DNA of 64,000 nt, taken from assembly GCA_937995835.1 (NCBI GenBank), contig CALKIV010000044.1, positions 1 to 64,000 on the forward strand, in the 5' to 3' direction. The DNA comes from an uncultured Dysgonomonas sp. (GTDB lineage: Bacteria > Bacteroidota > Bacteroidia > Bacteroidales > Dysgonomonadaceae). Shown here piece by piece: positions 54,647-62,888 of the stretch; the stretch's first letter is position 1; each line of letters begins with the position of its first letter. The notes under the pieces are model-generated. The model saw only the letters and a program-made list of their open reading frames with translations, did no database searches and was not told the DNA's origin. The translations under genes were made by a program, and so were the position numbers.

Positions 54647-55732
54647 ATGAGTAAAGTAGAATTACCAAAGAAAATGAAAGCTATCGTTGCCTACGCACCA
54701 GGCGATTATCGTTTCGAAATTGTTGACACTCCACGTGCTGGCGAAGGTGAAATGATTCTAAAAGTTGAAGCCTGTGGAGTATGTGCAGGTGACACAAAAG
54801 CTTTTGGTGGAGCACCTAGTTTTTGGGGTGGTGACGGAAGTCCTGCATACATCAAGGCACCAATGATTCCCGGTCACGAATTTGTGGGAACAGTGGTAGA
54901 AATAGGACCTAAAGTGAAAGGTAACTGGAAATTAGGCGATCGTATCTGTCCGGAGCAAATTGTTCCTTGTGAAGAATGTATGTTCTGTAAAACAGGTCGT
55001 CACTGGATGTGCGAAAAGCATGACCTTTATGGCTTCCAAAATAATGTAAATGGAGGTATGGCCGAATATATCAAACTGACTAAAGAGTCTCTGAACTATA
55101 AGGTGCCAAAAGACCTACCAATCGAAAAAGCTATTCTGATCGAACCCTATGGTTGTTCATTTCACTGTGTTGAACGTGCTAAAGTGACACCTACCGATGT
55201 TGTAGTCCTTTCTGGTGCTGGAACTCTAGGGCTAGGAATGGTTGGAGCGATCAAACAACATAATCCCAAATGTTTGGTAGTACTCGATATGAAAGACGAA
55301 CGTCTTGCTTTGGCTAAACAGTTTGGTGCAGATATTGTATTAAATCCAGCTAAAACAGATGTTGTAAAACAAATCAAAGAGATGACAGGCGGTTACGGTT
55401 GCGATATCTACATCGAGGCTACCGGACATCCATCCAGTGTTCGTCAAGGATTAGAAGCTATCCGTAAGATGGGAACATTTGTAGAGTTCAGTGTATTTGG
55501 AGAACTTGTTACAGTGGACTGGAGTATCATCAGCGACCGCAAGGAACTAGACTTACTTGGCTCACACTTAAGTCCATTCTGCTACGATACAGTTATCGAA
55601 TGGTTGGGCAATGGTAAACTGCCAAGTGAAGGCGTTGTGACTCATAAGTTTCCTCTTGAAGAATGGGAAGAAGCTTTCCGCTTAGCCACAACAGGTGAAG
55701 GTGGAGCATTGAAAATTGTGCTCGTTCCGTGA
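54647..55732 (+). CDS. Zinc-dependent medium-chain dehydrogenase, probable polyol dehydrogenase
   Basis: This 361-residue MDR-superfamily oxidoreductase is the first gene of the polyol cluster. Catalytic zinc ligands are the Cys in ACGVCAGDT and the His in PGHEFVG. The structural zinc loop has four Cys (CEECMFCKTGRHWMC). The NAD(P)-binding domain begins at LSGAGTLGLGMVGAIK, with Asp in VVLDMKDERL at the end of strand 2, which favours NAD+. Homologues include threonine, sorbitol and butanediol dehydrogenases, so the substrate is not fixed. In mycobacterial tetritol pathways an MDR enzyme oxidises L-threitol or erythritol to L-erythrulose, and the genes around this one match that scheme. It is preceded by operator-like repeats. 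Confidence 0.87.
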   Translation: MSKVELPKKMKAIVAYAPGDYRFEIVDTPRAGEGEMILKVEACGVCAGDTKAFGGAPSFWGGDGSPAYIKAPMIPGHEFVGTVVEIGPKVKGNWKLGDRICPEQIVPCEECMFCKTGRHWMCEKHDLYGFQNNVNGGMAEYIKLTKESLNYKVPKDLPIEKAILIEPYGCSFHCVERAKVTPTDVVVLSGAGTLGLGMVGAIKQHNPKCLVVLDMKDERLALAKQFGADIVLNPAKTDVVKQIKEMTGGYGCDIYIEATGHPSSVRQGLEAIRKMGTFVEFSVFGELVTVDWSIISDRKELDLLGSHLSPFCYDTVIEWLGNGKLPSEGVVTHKFPLEEWEEAFRLATTGEGGALKIVLVP

Positions 55733-55750
55733 TATTTAAAATAGTGTTCT

Positions 55751-55824
55751 AAATGCATATTATGCATTTTAGTTTTATTGGAGCTGGAAGCAGCCATACA
55801 ATTCTAATCTTCTGGCTCCAATAA
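55751..55824 (+). other. Two adjacent hairpins between the two dehydrogenase genes
   Basis: The first, AAATGCAT/ATGCATTT (55751-55758 and 55762-55769), has a 3-nt loop and 8 bp. The second pairs 55775-55790 with 55809-55824 over 16 bp, with two G-U pairs and an 18-nt loop. No T run follows the second. They lie in a 126-nt gap and may protect or process the mRNA so that the two dehydrogenases are expressed at different levels. Confidence 0.5.
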
Positions 55825-55858
55825 ATTTGCTAGTCTAACCTGAATTAAATTTATTATC

Positions 55859-56626
55859 ATGATACAATATAGCGGAGCAGATATAAACTTCTCATTAGAA
55901 GACAAAGTGGCGATCATCACAGGTGGTGCTGCTGGTATAGGAAGAGCCACTGCCGAATTCTTTGTAAAGAAAGGTGTTAAAGTGGTCATAGCAGACCTTA
56001 ATTCCAATGCACATGAGATAGCTCAAAGTTTATCAGAAGATTGTATAGGTGTCTCTGGGGACATCACCAAAGAAGACTATCGTCTAGCGGTGATACAAAA
56101 GGCATCAGCACAATATGGCACGATTGATATCCTTGTCAACTGTGCAGGCATCGTGGCATTAGACCACGCTGAGACTATCAGTGACAAGATGTGGGAATCT
56201 ACCATCGCTGTCAATCTAACATCCTCTTTCAAGATGGCTCAAGCCGTTGGCAAATATATGATTGATCATAAGATTAAAGGCTCTATCGTTAATATGGCTT
56301 CTCAAGCTGGAGTAATCGCTCTTGACAAACATGTTGCTTATTGTGCATCTAAAGGAGGCATTATAGCAATGACCAAAGTTATGGCGATGGAGTGGGGCAA
56401 GTATGGCATCCGTGTTAATGCTGTTTCTCCCACCGTTGTGCTTACTGAACTTGGACATAAAGCATGGGACGGACCAGCAGGTGACGAGTTTAAGAAGCAA
56501 ATGCCTTCTGAACGATTTGCAGAGCCAGACGAAGTAGCAGGAACTATCGCTTTTCTTTGCAGTGGGGCAGCTGCAATGATCACAGGGCACAATCTCCTCA
56601 TTGATGGAGGATTTACTATCAAATAA
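55859..56626 (+). CDS. Short-chain dehydrogenase (D-threitol/polyol dehydrogenase-like)
   Basis: This 255-residue classical SDR has the cofactor motif TGGAAGIG (about residues 21-28) with Asp in VVIADLNSN after it, favouring NAD+. It also has NCAG, the Ser in NMASQAG, and Tyr161-x-x-x-Lys165 (YCASK). The sequence resembles the GolD group of Listeria, first reported as an Mn-dependent glycerol dehydrogenase, and the mycobacterial D-threitol dehydrogenases. The C-terminal ending GHNLLIDGGFTIK fits this group. It would oxidise a polyol at C2 to the ketose. It is followed by the DhaK gene after 105 nt. Confidence 0.86.
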   Translation: MIQYSGADINFSLEDKVAIITGGAAGIGRATAEFFVKKGVKVVIADLNSNAHEIAQSLSEDCIGVSGDITKEDYRLAVIQKASAQYGTIDILVNCAGIVALDHAETISDKMWESTIAVNLTSSFKMAQAVGKYMIDHKIKGSIVNMASQAGVIALDKHVAYCASKGGIIAMTKVMAMEWGKYGIRVNAVSPTVVLTELGHKAWDGPAGDEFKKQMPSERFAEPDEVAGTIAFLCSGAAAMITGHNLLIDGGFTIK

Positions 56627-56731
56627 TTAAAAGATTAGATATTTATTTTAAACAAATTAAGCATGCTTTAAAAGTGTGTTTTAGCAAAGCTTTTGCTGAA
56701 AAATAAATATTAACTAAAACAAAATCGAATC

Positions 56732-57727
56732 ATGCAAAGAATATTAAACAATCCAGATAATATAGTTGACGAAATGCTTTCAGGCTTTCTGAAAACGCAT
56801 AACGACATAGTGGAAAAGACATCTAACCCACGTGTGGTAAAATCAGCAGAATCAGTAGAGGGACGTGTAGGAGTTGTAACAGGGGGAGGATCAGGACATA
56901 AACCGGCCTTCATAGGCTATGTAGGCAAAAATATGTGTGACGCAGTTGCTGTTGGCGAGATCTGTTCATCTCCCACAGCAGTAGCCTTTCTTGATGCATG
57001 CAAAGCAGCTGATGGAGGCAAAGGAGTAGCTTGTCTCTACGGGAACTATTCAGGAGACAATATGAACGTAAAAATGGCTGTAAAGATGGCAGCCAAGGAG
57101 GGCATAGAAGTAAAAACTGTGGTAGCTAATGATGATGTGGCATCTGCTCCAAAAGATCAACGTGAAAAGCGGAGAGGTGTAGCCGGTGAAGTGCTGATGT
57201 GGAAAGTAGGTGGTGCAAAAGCAAATATGGGCGGCTCTTTAGACGAAGTGATTGCAGCAGCTCAAAAAGCAATTGACAATACAAGAAGTGTTGGCATTGG
57301 TCTTACTCCTTGTGTATTACCTGCTGTTGGTCATGCTAATTTTGAAATAAAACCCGGTACTATGGAAGTTGGCATCGGACATCATGGCGAACCTGGTATT
57401 GAAGTTTGTGCTCTGGAAACGGCTAATCAGATGGCTAAGCGTATGGTTGACATTATTCTGCCTGATTACCCTTTCGTGAAAGGAGATGAAGTTGCTGTCC
57501 TTGTTTCTGGGCTTGGTGCAACACCTGTTATGGAGCTCTATGTGTATTATGATGAAGTGGAAAGATTGCTTTCGGAAAAAGGAATAAAGATTCATAAATC
57601 ATATGTAGGCAACTACTTTACTTCATTAGAAATGATGGGAGTGACACTAACAGTGATGAAATTGGATGAAGAACTAAAAACTTTGATAGATATGCCTGCC
57701 ACTAGTGTAGGACTGAAACAGAGCTGA
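56732..57727 (+). CDS. dhaK: DhaK-type ketose (dihydroxyacetone or erythrulose) kinase subunit
   Basis: This 331-residue subunit binds the ketose covalently. GGGSGHKP places His56 and GIGHHGEPG places His217/His218 at the positions known in E. coli DhaK, where a His forms the hemiaminal bond with the substrate carbonyl. In E. coli DhaK works with DhaL and PTS protein DhaM; no DhaM is encoded in this window near the cluster. ATP-dependent kinases fuse DhaK and DhaL, while here they are separate genes, 30 nt apart. The substrate may be erythrulose or another C4/C5 ketose rather than dihydroxyacetone, since RpiB follows. This is inference from context. Confidence 0.93.
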   Translation: MQRILNNPDNIVDEMLSGFLKTHNDIVEKTSNPRVVKSAESVEGRVGVVTGGGSGHKPAFIGYVGKNMCDAVAVGEICSSPTAVAFLDACKAADGGKGVACLYGNYSGDNMNVKMAVKMAAKEGIEVKTVVANDDVASAPKDQREKRRGVAGEVLMWKVGGAKANMGGSLDEVIAAAQKAIDNTRSVGIGLTPCVLPAVGHANFEIKPGTMEVGIGHHGEPGIEVCALETANQMAKRMVDIILPDYPFVKGDEVAVLVSGLGATPVMELYVYYDEVERLLSEKGIKIHKSYVGNYFTSLEMMGVTLTVMKLDEELKTLIDMPATSVGLKQS

Positions 57728-57757
57728 TTTATATTAAAAAAAGAAGAACAAAACGAT

Positions 57758-58399
57758 ATGAAAAAATTTAACAATAACGAAGGTAAACCAATTCTGAAAG
57801 CTATGATAAAAGCAATTCAGGACAATAAGGGCTACCTAAGTGAGATTGATGGCTTGATTGGCGATGGCGATCACGGCATGAATATGAACAAAGGTTTTAC
57901 AGTATTCGAAACCCGTATCGAAAAGGAGAACATCTCCTTCACTGATGGTTTGGGAGAGCTAGGAACAATTCTCTTAACAGAGATCGGTGGTTCTATGGGT
58001 CCGATCTATGGCACTATCTTTATCGACATGGCAGAAGCAGGAGAGTCTTTTGACAAAATAGGGTTAAAAGAGTTTTCAGGGATGCTAGATGCTGGACTGC
58101 ATGGTTTAAGTGATATCGTAGAAGCTAGAGTGGGGGATAAGACTCTTGTAGACTCCTTATCTCCAGCTGTAGATGCACTTAAGAATGGTGTAGATGAAAA
58201 TATAGATTTCGATACAGCATTAGAAAATATGAAAACAGCAGCCATCGCAGGCAAAGAATCAACAAAAGACTTAGTTGCCAAATTTGGCAGATCAAGTCGA
58301 TTAGGAGAACGTTCTAGAGGGGTTTTAGATGCTGGAGCAACATCATGTTGCATCATTCTGACAGCCATGGCTGATGCCATCAAAACCAAGTTAATTTAA
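57758..58399 (+). CDS. dhaL: DhaL-type nucleotide-binding kinase subunit
   Basis: This 213-residue subunit carries the nucleotide for phosphoryl transfer to the ketose held by DhaK. The Mg-binding Asp cluster lies in LIGDGDHGMNMNKG, and the loop GGSMGPIYGTIF and RSSRLGERSRGVLDAGATS contact phosphates in the family. With no DhaM in the operon, it may exchange ATP itself, as the DhaL domain of ATP-dependent kinases does; the alternative is that DhaM lies elsewhere in the genome. It follows dhaK by 30 nt and precedes rpiB by 22 nt, so the three are likely co-translated at similar levels. Confidence 0.92.
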   Translation: MKKFNNNEGKPILKAMIKAIQDNKGYLSEIDGLIGDGDHGMNMNKGFTVFETRIEKENISFTDGLGELGTILLTEIGGSMGPIYGTIFIDMAEAGESFDKIGLKEFSGMLDAGLHGLSDIVEARVGDKTLVDSLSPAVDALKNGVDENIDFDTALENMKTAAIAGKESTKDLVAKFGRSSRLGERSRGVLDAGATSCCIILTAMADAIKTKLI

Positions 58400-58421
58400 A
58401 TACAAACAAAAATGATCGACT

Positions 58422-58880
58422 ATGAAAATAGCAATAGGATGCGATGAAGCTGCATACAATTTAAAAGTGGAACTCATTAAACACTTGGAAAGTAAAGGCT
58501 TTGAAGTTAAAGATTATGGCGCTAATGTTGGAGAAGTAGTTCTCTATCCCGATGTAGCCGTAGCCGTAGCTAAGGCCGTAGCTAAAGGCGAATTTGAACG
58601 AGCGGTGCTAGTTTGTGGAACGGGTATAGGAATGGCTATTTCTGCAAATAAAGTACCAGGAGTTAGAGCTGCTGTATGCCACGACCCGTTTTCGGCTCAA
58701 CGTGCCCGCAAAAGCAATGATGCACAAATAGTTTGCTTTGGAGAAAGAGTAATTGGTGTAGAATTGGCTAAAAACCTACTTGACATCTGGCTGGAATCAG
58801 AATTTGGTGGAGGCGGATCGACGCCTAAAGTAGAGCGAATTAGCCAATACGAGCACGAATTTATGAAAGATCTGAAATGA
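58422..58880 (+). CDS. rpiB: RpiB/LacAB-family sugar-phosphate isomerase (RpiB or EryI-type)
   Basis: This 152-residue aldose-ketose isomerase has the active-site Cys65 in VCGTGIGMAISANK and the second-half motif AAVCHDPFSAQRARKSNDAQIV, with the His/Arg residues typical of RpiB. In tetritol catabolism an RpiB homologue (EryI in other bacteria) turns erythrulose 4-phosphate into erythrose 4-phosphate, which enters the pentose phosphate pathway. For a pentose it would act on ribulose 5-phosphate or allose-type substrates. Its place directly after dhaL supports action on the kinase product. The C-terminal tail contains an unusual GGGGS-like stretch (EFGGGGSTPKVER). Confidence 0.92.
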   Translation: MKIAIGCDEAAYNLKVELIKHLESKGFEVKDYGANVGEVVLYPDVAVAVAKAVAKGEFERAVLVCGTGIGMAISANKVPGVRAAVCHDPFSAQRARKSNDAQIVCFGERVIGVELAKNLLDIWLESEFGGGGSTPKVERISQYEHEFMKDLK

Positions 58881-58946
58881 TAACACCTCAAGATAGCTTC
58901 AACTAAAGCTATAATAGTTTCATTTAATTAGTTAAATCTTTTATAG

Positions 58947-58996
58947 AACCGGTAGTTTCAACAATATGATATCATTGCTTACTACCGGTTTGTTTT
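58947..58996 (+). terminator. Intrinsic terminator or attenuator between rpiB and the outer-membrane protein gene
   Basis: AACCGGTAGT (58947-58956) pairs perfectly with ACTACCGGTT (58981-58990) across a 24-nt loop, then TGTTTTAT. It lies 66 nt past the rpiB stop and 34 nt before the next gene, and it separates the catabolic genes from the uptake genes. Confidence 0.65.
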
Positions 58997-59030
58997 ATAC
59001 TATAACCGACCTTTAAATTCTATTATAACC

Positions 59031-59816
59031 ATGAAATATTTAAAACTAATATCATTCTGCATTGCTGCTTTGATAGTTTCCATTTCAACACATGCCCAGG
59101 ATGAAAAAGAGATATCTTTTACTGATTATATTGGAGGCGAGATTCAACTGAAAACGATGCACCTCTGGCGAGGGATCGAAGTTTCGAAAGAAATATCTGC
59201 CATTACTGACATATACTTTAAAACGAAGAATGACAAATTTCGTGCAGGCCTGTGGGGCGGCATGGGAGTCAATGGAGACTTCAAAGAGTTTGACTACTAC
59301 CTGTCTTTTAAGCATAAAGGCTTTGAAGTGTCTCTTTGGGATATCTATAATTTTTCTCCTGGTGCTGATTATAATAACAAAGAAGCATTCAACTACAAAG
59401 CACGAGAAACCGGTCACTTTCTGGATTTACGATTATCGTACCAATTTCAAAAATCTTTTCCTCTCAAAATATTTTGGGCAACACTGGTTTATGGCCGAGA
59501 CCGAGATGCTCTGAACGAAAAAAATAGATATTCCTCGTACGTTGAACTAGAATATCCTATTTTTACTCAAGGAGGTTATACTCTAGAAGCTGGTGTAGGT
59601 GGTGCATTTGCCTTAGTAAAAGGAAAAAACAAGGATGGAGAAAAGACTAATGCACACTTTTTTGGTGACGATCCTAATGTTGTGGACATTCACCTTCGCT
59701 TGTCTAAAACGTTCAAGATTGGAAACTACAAACTACCTGTAAGTGTGATGCCAATGTGGAATCCTGAAAAAGACTATATGAATATGGAAGTCGCTCTAAA
59801 ACTTCTTTCATTCTAA
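59031..59816 (+). CDS. Outer-membrane beta-barrel protein, probable porin of the polyol cluster
   Basis: This 261-residue protein has a signal peptide ending at STHAQ. The mature part alternates aromatic and polar residues (YIGGEIQLKTMHLWRG, FRAGLWGGMGVNGDFKEFDYYLSFKHKGFEV, VSVMPMWNPEKDYMNMEVALKLLSF) and ends in Phe, the pattern of a small barrel with about ten to twelve strands. The TMHLWRG segment recalls TorF-like putative porins (LWRG). No lipobox and no TonB box are seen. It sits between rpiB and the MFS permease; a passive outer-membrane pore for small polyols is a reasonable guess. I do not recognise it as a named family with certainty. Confidence 0.68.
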   Translation: MKYLKLISFCIAALIVSISTHAQDEKEISFTDYIGGEIQLKTMHLWRGIEVSKEISAITDIYFKTKNDKFRAGLWGGMGVNGDFKEFDYYLSFKHKGFEVSLWDIYNFSPGADYNNKEAFNYKARETGHFLDLRLSYQFQKSFPLKIFWATLVYGRDRDALNEKNRYSSYVELEYPIFTQGGYTLEAGVGGAFALVKGKNKDGEKTNAHFFGDDPNVVDIHLRLSKTFKIGNYKLPVSVMPMWNPEKDYMNMEVALKLLSF

Positions 59817-59854
59817 AAAAATAACGAATAACCTTATAAATAGAAAATAATATC

Positions 59855-61153
59855 ATGCAAAATTATAAAGAAAACATATTAGATAAAATTGGTATTCCAC
59901 ATGCTTTAGCATGGGGGTATCTAGGTGTCCTCATTTTTATGATGGGCGATGGAGTGGAGCAAGGTTGGCTTAGCAAGTATCTGATTGATGGAGGGTTGAC
60001 AGATGCAGAATGTGCCATGGTGTTCACGGTTTATGGAATTACGATAGGGGTAGCCTCTTGGTTCTCCGGAGTTCTTTCGGATATGTGGGGTGTAAAGAAG
60101 ACTATGTTTTATGGTCTCATTATTTATCTTGTTGGTGTAGTAGGGTTTGTTGGAGTTGCTTTAGGACAATTCAGCTTCCCTCTGATGCTAGTGATGTATG
60201 GTATCAAAGGGTTCGGTTATCCTCTCTTTGCATATACATTCCTTGTTTGGATTGCAAAAAAATCACCAAGCTCTATGCTCGGAAAAGCTGTTGGATGGTT
60301 TTGGTTCGTATTCACAGGAGGTTTGAGCGTATTAGGAGCAATCTATGCCAGTTGGGCAACCAAAGCCATTGGTTATATTCCTACTCTTTGGACAGCTGTA
60401 TTGTGGGCATTGATAGGAGCATTATTCGCACTTGTTTTCATGAAATTCAAAACCAAAAATGAGAAGGAAGAACCGGCTAAGAAATCGACAATCAAAGATT
60501 TACTTAACGGATTAACAATCATAAAGAAAGAACCCAAAGTAGGGATCGCAGGACTCATTCGTGTCATCAATACCATCACCTTATTTGCTTTCCCTGTATT
60601 TATGCCCTTATATATGATTGATCAAGGCTTTACCGAAGGACAATGGTTGCACATCTGGGCTGTGGCAGTTGGAGGAAACATTATATTCAACTTGATTTTT
60701 GGATTTGTTGGTGATATCCTTGGATGGCGTAGAACCGTTACATGGTTTGGCTGTGTAGGTTGCACTATTACAACACTTTTGTTCTACTACTCGCCACAGA
60801 TAGTACCCAATAGTATCACCTTTGTAATGGTTTGTGGATTCTTATGGGGCATGACGCTTGCTGGATATGTTCCCTTATCTGCACTAGTACCTTCGCTTGT
60901 GAAAGAAGAAAAAGGGGCAGCAATGTCTATTCTTAATCTAGGAGCAGGCTTATCTGCATTCGTAGGACCTGCCATCATAGGACTTGTATATTCACTTGGT
61001 GGTGGTGGAACTGCTATTATCTGGTCTTTTGCAGGTTTGTATGTTCTAACAATTTTCTTGTGCAAATTTATTGCATTGCCTGAAGAAAAGCTTGGGACTC
61101 CACGACAAATTAGAAAAATAGAATTGGAACGAATGAAATCGCAAGAAATCTAG
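59855..61153 (+). CDS. MFS polyol permease (RbtT/DalT/CsbX-like)
   Basis: This 432-residue inner-membrane symporter has twelve predicted helices. Its N-terminus (GIPHALAWGYLGVLIFMMGDGVEQGWLS) and the loop FTVYGITIGVASWFSGVLSDMWG follow the pattern of the polyol permeases for ribitol and D-arabitol of Klebsiella and of CsbX, as I recall. The central loop (about 200-220) is Lys/Glu-rich, as usual between the two halves. Its place after the outer-membrane protein gene and in a cluster with two polyol dehydrogenases supports polyol transport. The exact substrate (tetritol or pentitol) is not readable. It is the last gene of the cluster and ends before a terminator. Confidence 0.85.
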   Translation: MQNYKENILDKIGIPHALAWGYLGVLIFMMGDGVEQGWLSKYLIDGGLTDAECAMVFTVYGITIGVASWFSGVLSDMWGVKKTMFYGLIIYLVGVVGFVGVALGQFSFPLMLVMYGIKGFGYPLFAYTFLVWIAKKSPSSMLGKAVGWFWFVFTGGLSVLGAIYASWATKAIGYIPTLWTAVLWALIGALFALVFMKFKTKNEKEEPAKKSTIKDLLNGLTIIKKEPKVGIAGLIRVINTITLFAFPVFMPLYMIDQGFTEGQWLHIWAVAVGGNIIFNLIFGFVGDILGWRRTVTWFGCVGCTITTLLFYYSPQIVPNSITFVMVCGFLWGMTLAGYVPLSALVPSLVKEEKGAAMSILNLGAGLSAFVGPAIIGLVYSLGGGGTAIIWSFAGLYVLTIFLCKFIALPEEKLGTPRQIRKIELERMKSQEI

Positions 61154-61182
61154 TTCTTTAAATTGGTTTATTATTCAGACAG

Positions 61183-61217
61183 AAAGGAGCAAAGACATAA
61201 GATCTTTGCTCCTTTTA
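61183..61217 (+). terminator. Intrinsic terminator after the polyol cluster
   Basis: AAAGGAGCAAAG (61183-61194) pairs perfectly over 12 bp with CTTTGCTCCTTT (61204-61215), then T and AT-rich sequence. It ends the transcript 30 nt past the permease stop. A 72-codon open frame that overlaps it is not considered a gene. Confidence 0.8.
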
Positions 61218-61388
61218 TTTTCAACCAAAACAAAGGACAACATATAATCTTGTTTCGCATATTGATACGTCAGCATCCTTTTTTACAAAAAAACACTGAA
61301 CTCACAAAACGTGCAAATAATATAGTTATCTATCAGAAAAAAAAGAAGAATAAATCAAACTTATTCCTATATTTACAATAACCAATGA

Positions 61389-62006
61389 ATGAAAAACACC
61401 ATGATTAAGTACCTATTTACCGTTTTGTTATTAATAGTAGGCTTGTGTCCTAATGCCAATGGACAAGCTTATAAGAGCTTAGAAAAAGCGAAATCATCCA
61501 AGGAGTTAAATGACAGCACATCTATTATATATGGCTTATTTATTCAACGACTAGGGTTTACAAGTGGGGGATTTCCTCAAGAGATAAGATTGCAAAATAT
61601 TGTTACACAAACTGTATATACTTTTAATGTGAAAGCAACAATGAAATCAAGCAAAGAAAACACATTTTGCTATTATATTAAACCAGGAATGTATAAAATA
61701 TTAAGCTATTACTGGACCCAAAGTAAATGGTATGGAGGCGTAATGCACGAAGAATCTATCTTCAAAGATATAGATACAAGTACCAAAGATTATCAAAAAG
61801 CAATTAAAAGAGGGGAGGTAGATATAAATAAATTGTCATCATATTATATTGAAATACGACCAAAATCAGTCTACTATCTTGGTACTTGGCATTTCAATAC
61901 GGGACTAGTCTCTTTTAGCGATGAGAAAATCAGTTTAGATGAAAAACTGAAAAAGAAGTTTTCTGATATTGATTTTGAAAATGCAATAACGACTCTTCCT
62001 GAATAA
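61389..62006 (+). CDS. Secreted protein of unknown function
   Basis: This 205-residue protein has an N-terminal signal peptide (MIKYLFTVLLLIVGLCPNANG). The start may be the ATG at 61389 or the in-frame one at 61401. The mature part is polar, Lys-rich and contains a central beta-rich region (EIRLQNIVTQTVYTFNVKA, KPGMYKILSYYW) plus a C-terminal YYLGTWHFNTGLVSFSDEK. No lipobox or catalytic motif was recognised, and it is not obviously related to any neighbour. A TATATTTA box at 61368-61375 could be its -7 element. Confidence 0.6.
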   Translation: MKNTMIKYLFTVLLLIVGLCPNANGQAYKSLEKAKSSKELNDSTSIIYGLFIQRLGFTSGGFPQEIRLQNIVTQTVYTFNVKATMKSSKENTFCYYIKPGMYKILSYYWTQSKWYGGVMHEESIFKDIDTSTKDYQKAIKRGEVDINKLSSYYIEIRPKSVYYLGTWHFNTGLVSFSDEKISLDEKLKKKFSDIDFENAITTLPE

Positions 62007-62223
62007 TAAGAATAAGATATTTCTTAAATAGCAAGTCATTTAAATAGTATTTACAATTGTCCAATATAGTATCTTTTCCACCTATATATCAGGATCCAAC
62101 TCACCTAATAGCATCTTCATGTTGAATCTGATAACAAACATTTCATAGGTCTCTATTAAGTTTTGAGAATAAGAAGTGTTATCTGTGTAGTATAGACAAT
62201 ATATTTTCTCCTCAACTCTACAT

Positions 62224-62520
62224 TCAGACTCCAAATCTATAGCCAATACCTGACTCTGTAACAAGAAGCGTCGGCTTTGTTGGATTCTCTTCTATTTTTT
62301 TTCTTATTTGTGCCACAAATACACGCAGATATTGTGTTTCTTCTACATATCCCAAACCCCAAATCTCTTTTAAGATAAATTGATGAGTCAACACGCAACC
62401 CTGATTTTTTATTAGCAAACTTAATAGACTAAATTCAGTAGGGGTTAGGTCTAATATCTTGCCTTCTTTTTTAACGATATGGCCTATGATATCAATAGAC
62501 AAATCACCATATTGGAGAGT
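62224..62520 (-). pseudogene. KdpE-like response regulator remnant (DNA-binding domain only)
   Basis: On the minus strand the peptide from LQYGDLSID (about 62517) through LTPTEFSLLSLL, LRVFVAQIRKKIEENP and TESGIGYRF matches the C-terminal winged-helix domain of KdpE-type OmpR regulators almost end to end. The receiver domain is missing: a stop codon lies four or five codons beyond the homologous part, and beyond that the sequence belongs to the plus-strand gene. No kdpFABC or kdpD is seen nearby. This is a decayed, 5'-truncated gene that ends at a rearrangement point near 62518. Confidence 0.75.
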
Positions 62521-62887
62521 TAACGAGCAAGATTATCAAAAGGTAATCAAGATCTATGACAGCGAGCGTGAAGAGTTGGAAGCTAGCAAGAAACGTGTTT
62601 TTTGGTACAAAGGCCAAATCTATTCAATGATTGATGATGAATATGAAGAAGGCGAAAGTAGCAGTGCCGGCGCTAGAAATATTCTTGTGCAAGCTACATC
62701 TTTCGAAAAAGCTATTGAAGCAGTCAAAGCAGTAATGACAAGAAATGAGTTTGAGAGTATCTACAACACCTTCAAAAAGCTAGAAGAATTAAATGTAGTA
62801 GACGTATTCATGCCCGAAGAGAATCTAGCCTACTATTCAGATAGCGAGATTATTATTCACGACAAAAGAGCTACAGTAGTAGATTGA
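62459..62887 (+). CDS. Unrecognised protein, 5' end made of antisense kdpE sequence
   Basis: This is a 142-codon frame whose first 20 codons lie antisense to the KdpE remnant, so the native N-terminus is probably lost; real homology likely starts at VNEQDYQK near 62520. The rest is acidic (YSMIDDEYEEGESSSAG) with segments NILVQATSFEKAIEAVKAVM and NVVDVFMPEE. The pattern resembles short DUF4494-like phage or mobile-element proteins, but this is weak. It ends 1 nt before the helicase gene, so the two are probably an operon pair. Translation from the first ATG is uncertain, and the gene may be broken. Confidence 0.5.
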   Translation: MPSFLTIWPMISIDKSPYWRVNEQDYQKVIKIYDSEREELEASKKRVFWYKGQIYSMIDDEYEEGESSSAGARNILVQATSFEKAIEAVKAVMTRNEFESIYNTFKKLEELNVVDVFMPEENLAYYSDSEIIIHDKRATVVD

Positions 62888-62888
62888 T

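Noticed and set aside
56672..56703. Hairpin-like sequence between the SDR and dhaK genes
   Set aside because: Arms are short and bulged with A/T pairs mainly; not distinct from background.
61163..61381. 72-codon plus-strand frame after the permease gene
   Set aside because: It overlaps a perfect intrinsic terminator, is Lys/Phe-rich from AT-rich sequence, and has no recognisable domain.
62082..62264. 60-codon minus-strand frame beside the KdpE remnant
   Set aside because: It overlaps the end of the remnant in another frame and shows no family features.
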